From assembly GCF_025837155.1 (NCBI RefSeq), contig NZ_CP107549.1, forward strand, positions 868,001 through 932,000: a stretch of DNA of 64,000 nt. Reading direction: 5' to 3'. Position numbers and translations under genes: made by a program. The stretch's first letter is position 1. Each line of letters opens with the position of its first letter. A model generated the notes under the pieces. That model ran no database searches and had not been told where the DNA came from. It saw only the letters and a program-made list of their open reading frames with translations. The stretch comes from Pseudomonas sp. Z8(2022). GTDB lineage: Bacteria > Pseudomonadota > Gammaproteobacteria > Pseudomonadales > Pseudomonadaceae. Shown piece after piece: positions 63,113 to 64,000 of the stretch.

Positions 63113-64000
63113 ATGACGCAAGTCACGGTGAAAGAACTGGCCAAAGTGGTCGACACCCCGGTTGAACGCCTGCTGCAGCAGATGCGTGAAGCCGGCCTGT
63201 CCCACAGCAGTGCCGAACAAGTGGTGACCGATAGTGAGAAACAGGCCCTGTTGGCCCATCTCAAGAGCAGTCACGGAGACAAGGTCGAAGAGCCGCGCAA
63301 GATTACCTTGCAGCGCAAGACCACCAGCACCCTGAAGGTTGCTGGCAGCAAGACCATCAGCGTTGAAGTGCGCAAGAAGAAGACCTTCGTCAAGCGCAGC
63401 CCGGAAGAGCTCGAAGCCGAGAAGCAGCGCGAGCTGGAAGCTCAGCAGGCAGCTGCCGAGGCCGAGCGTCTGAAGGCCGAGGAAGAAGCCAAGCGTCAGG
63501 CTGAAGAAGAGGCCAAGCGCCAGGCTGCTGCTGCGGCTAGCGAAGCCCCGGCAGCTGCCGTTGCGCCAACTCCCGCCGGCGAGCCGGTGGTTGCCGCTCC
63601 GGTTGTCGAGGTCGAGCGCAAGAAGGAAGATGTGCGTCGCCCCGAGAAGGCACGCAGCGACGAAGACGAGCGTCGTGAACGCAAGAATGCGCAGCACCGC
63701 CCGACCCTCAAGGAAAAGGCACCGGCTCCGCGCGTCGCGCCGCGCAGCGTCGACGAAGAGAGCGACGGCTTCCGTCGTGGCGGTCGTGGCAAGGCCAAGA
63801 TGAAGAAGCGCAACCAGCACGGCTTCCAGGCTCCGGCCGGTCCGGTGGTGCGTGAAGTGTCGATTGGTGAAACCATCACCGTGGGCGAACTGGCTCAGCA
63901 GATGTCGGTGAAAGCCGCTGAAGTCATCAAGTTCATGTTCAAGATGGGCTCGCCTGCCACCATCAACCAGGTGCTGGATCAGGAAACTGCTCAGCTGGTT
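63113..64000 (+). CDS. infB: Translation initiation factor IF-2, 5' part
   Basis: The first 296 codons of IF-2, which brings fMet-tRNA to the 30S subunit. Seen: the N-terminal IF2 domain ([23 protein letters not shown] region), the second small domain ([14 protein letters not shown]), and the long Ala/Glu/Arg-rich linker with [17 protein letters not shown]. The last visible part begins the second IF2_N module ([22 protein letters not shown]). The GTPase domain lies beyond the window. GAGGAG precedes the start. Confidence 0.97.
   Translation, partial: MTQVTVKELAKVVDTPVERLLQQMREAGLSHSSAEQVVTDSEKQALLAHLKSSHGDKVEEPRKITLQRKTTSTLKVAGSKTISVEVRKKKTFVKRSPEELEAEKQRELEAQQAAAEAERLKAEEEAKRQAEEEAKRQAAAAASEAPAAAVAPTPAGEPVVAAPVVEVERKKEDVRRPEKARSDEDERRERKNAQHRPTLKEKAPAPRVAPRSVDEESDGFRRGGRGKAKMKKRNQHGFQAPAGPVVREVSIGETITVGELAQQMSVKAAEVIKFMFKMGSPATINQVLDQETAQLV

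Overview
The window is a dense, GC-rich bacterial chromosome segment with about 57 protein genes, two tRNAs and little non-coding DNA. It is almost certainly Pseudomonas. The right half runs dnaK-dnaJ-dapB-carA-carB-greA-yhbY-rlmE-ftsH-folP-glmM-tpiA-secG-tRNALeu-tRNAfMet-rimP-nusA-infB, the arrangement known from P. aeruginosa and relatives. Fur, LldR, FtsH and CarA read as typical Pseudomonas proteins. A P. mendocina/oleovorans-type species is a reasonable guess, but that is inference. I see no insertion sequence, prophage, CRISPR array or integrative element.

Region by region. 1-8.7 kb: the tail of an unknown gene, a Cache-type chemoreceptor, an M48 lipoprotein peptidase, a SnoaL-like protein, a TMEM165/GDT1 manganese-exporter-like gene behind a yybP-ykoY riboswitch, rsmC, a D-2-hydroxyacid dehydrogenase, a LysE exporter and a thiolase. 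8.9-20.4 kb is the most accessory part: an AlkK-like acyl-CoA ligase, DUF1302 and DUF1329 exported proteins, a MalT-type LuxR regulator, an alpha/beta hydrolase, a PF10118 protein and an AraC regulator. It looks like a module for taking up and activating a lipid or ester substrate. PsrA-like motifs precede two of its genes.

20.4-32.1 kb: a metallo-beta-lactamase-fold hydrolase, two tandem OmpA-type lipoproteins, a YihG-like acyltransferase, the DUF3565-ackA-pta acetate operon, slyD, glutathione peroxidase, a nitroreductase and clpB. 32.3-38.0 kb: the lactate regulon lldP-lldD-dld with divergent lldR and two palindromic operators. 38.0-43.7 kb: smpB, an Na+ symporter, ratA-rnfH, bamE/fur (divergent) and recN with a LexA box.

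43.8-47.7 kb: the heat-shock set grpE-dnaK-dnaJ. Sigma32-type promoters of identical geometry precede grpE, dnaK and clpB. 47.7-54.4 kb: dapB, then carA (TTG start, preceded by an attenuator-like terminator), carB, greA, a DUF4149 protein and yhbY. 54.4-64 kb: rlmE, ftsH, folP, glmM, tpiA, secG, tRNALeu(GAG), initiator tRNAMet, rimP, nusA and the 5' part of infB, which runs off the end.

The most useful leads are the lipid/ester module with its putative PsrA control, the LldR two-operator arrangement, the manganese riboswitch and its expression platform, the carA leader, a Ser-for-Pro change in the FtsH Walker A motif, and the DUF3565-ackA-pta start crowded against slyD.
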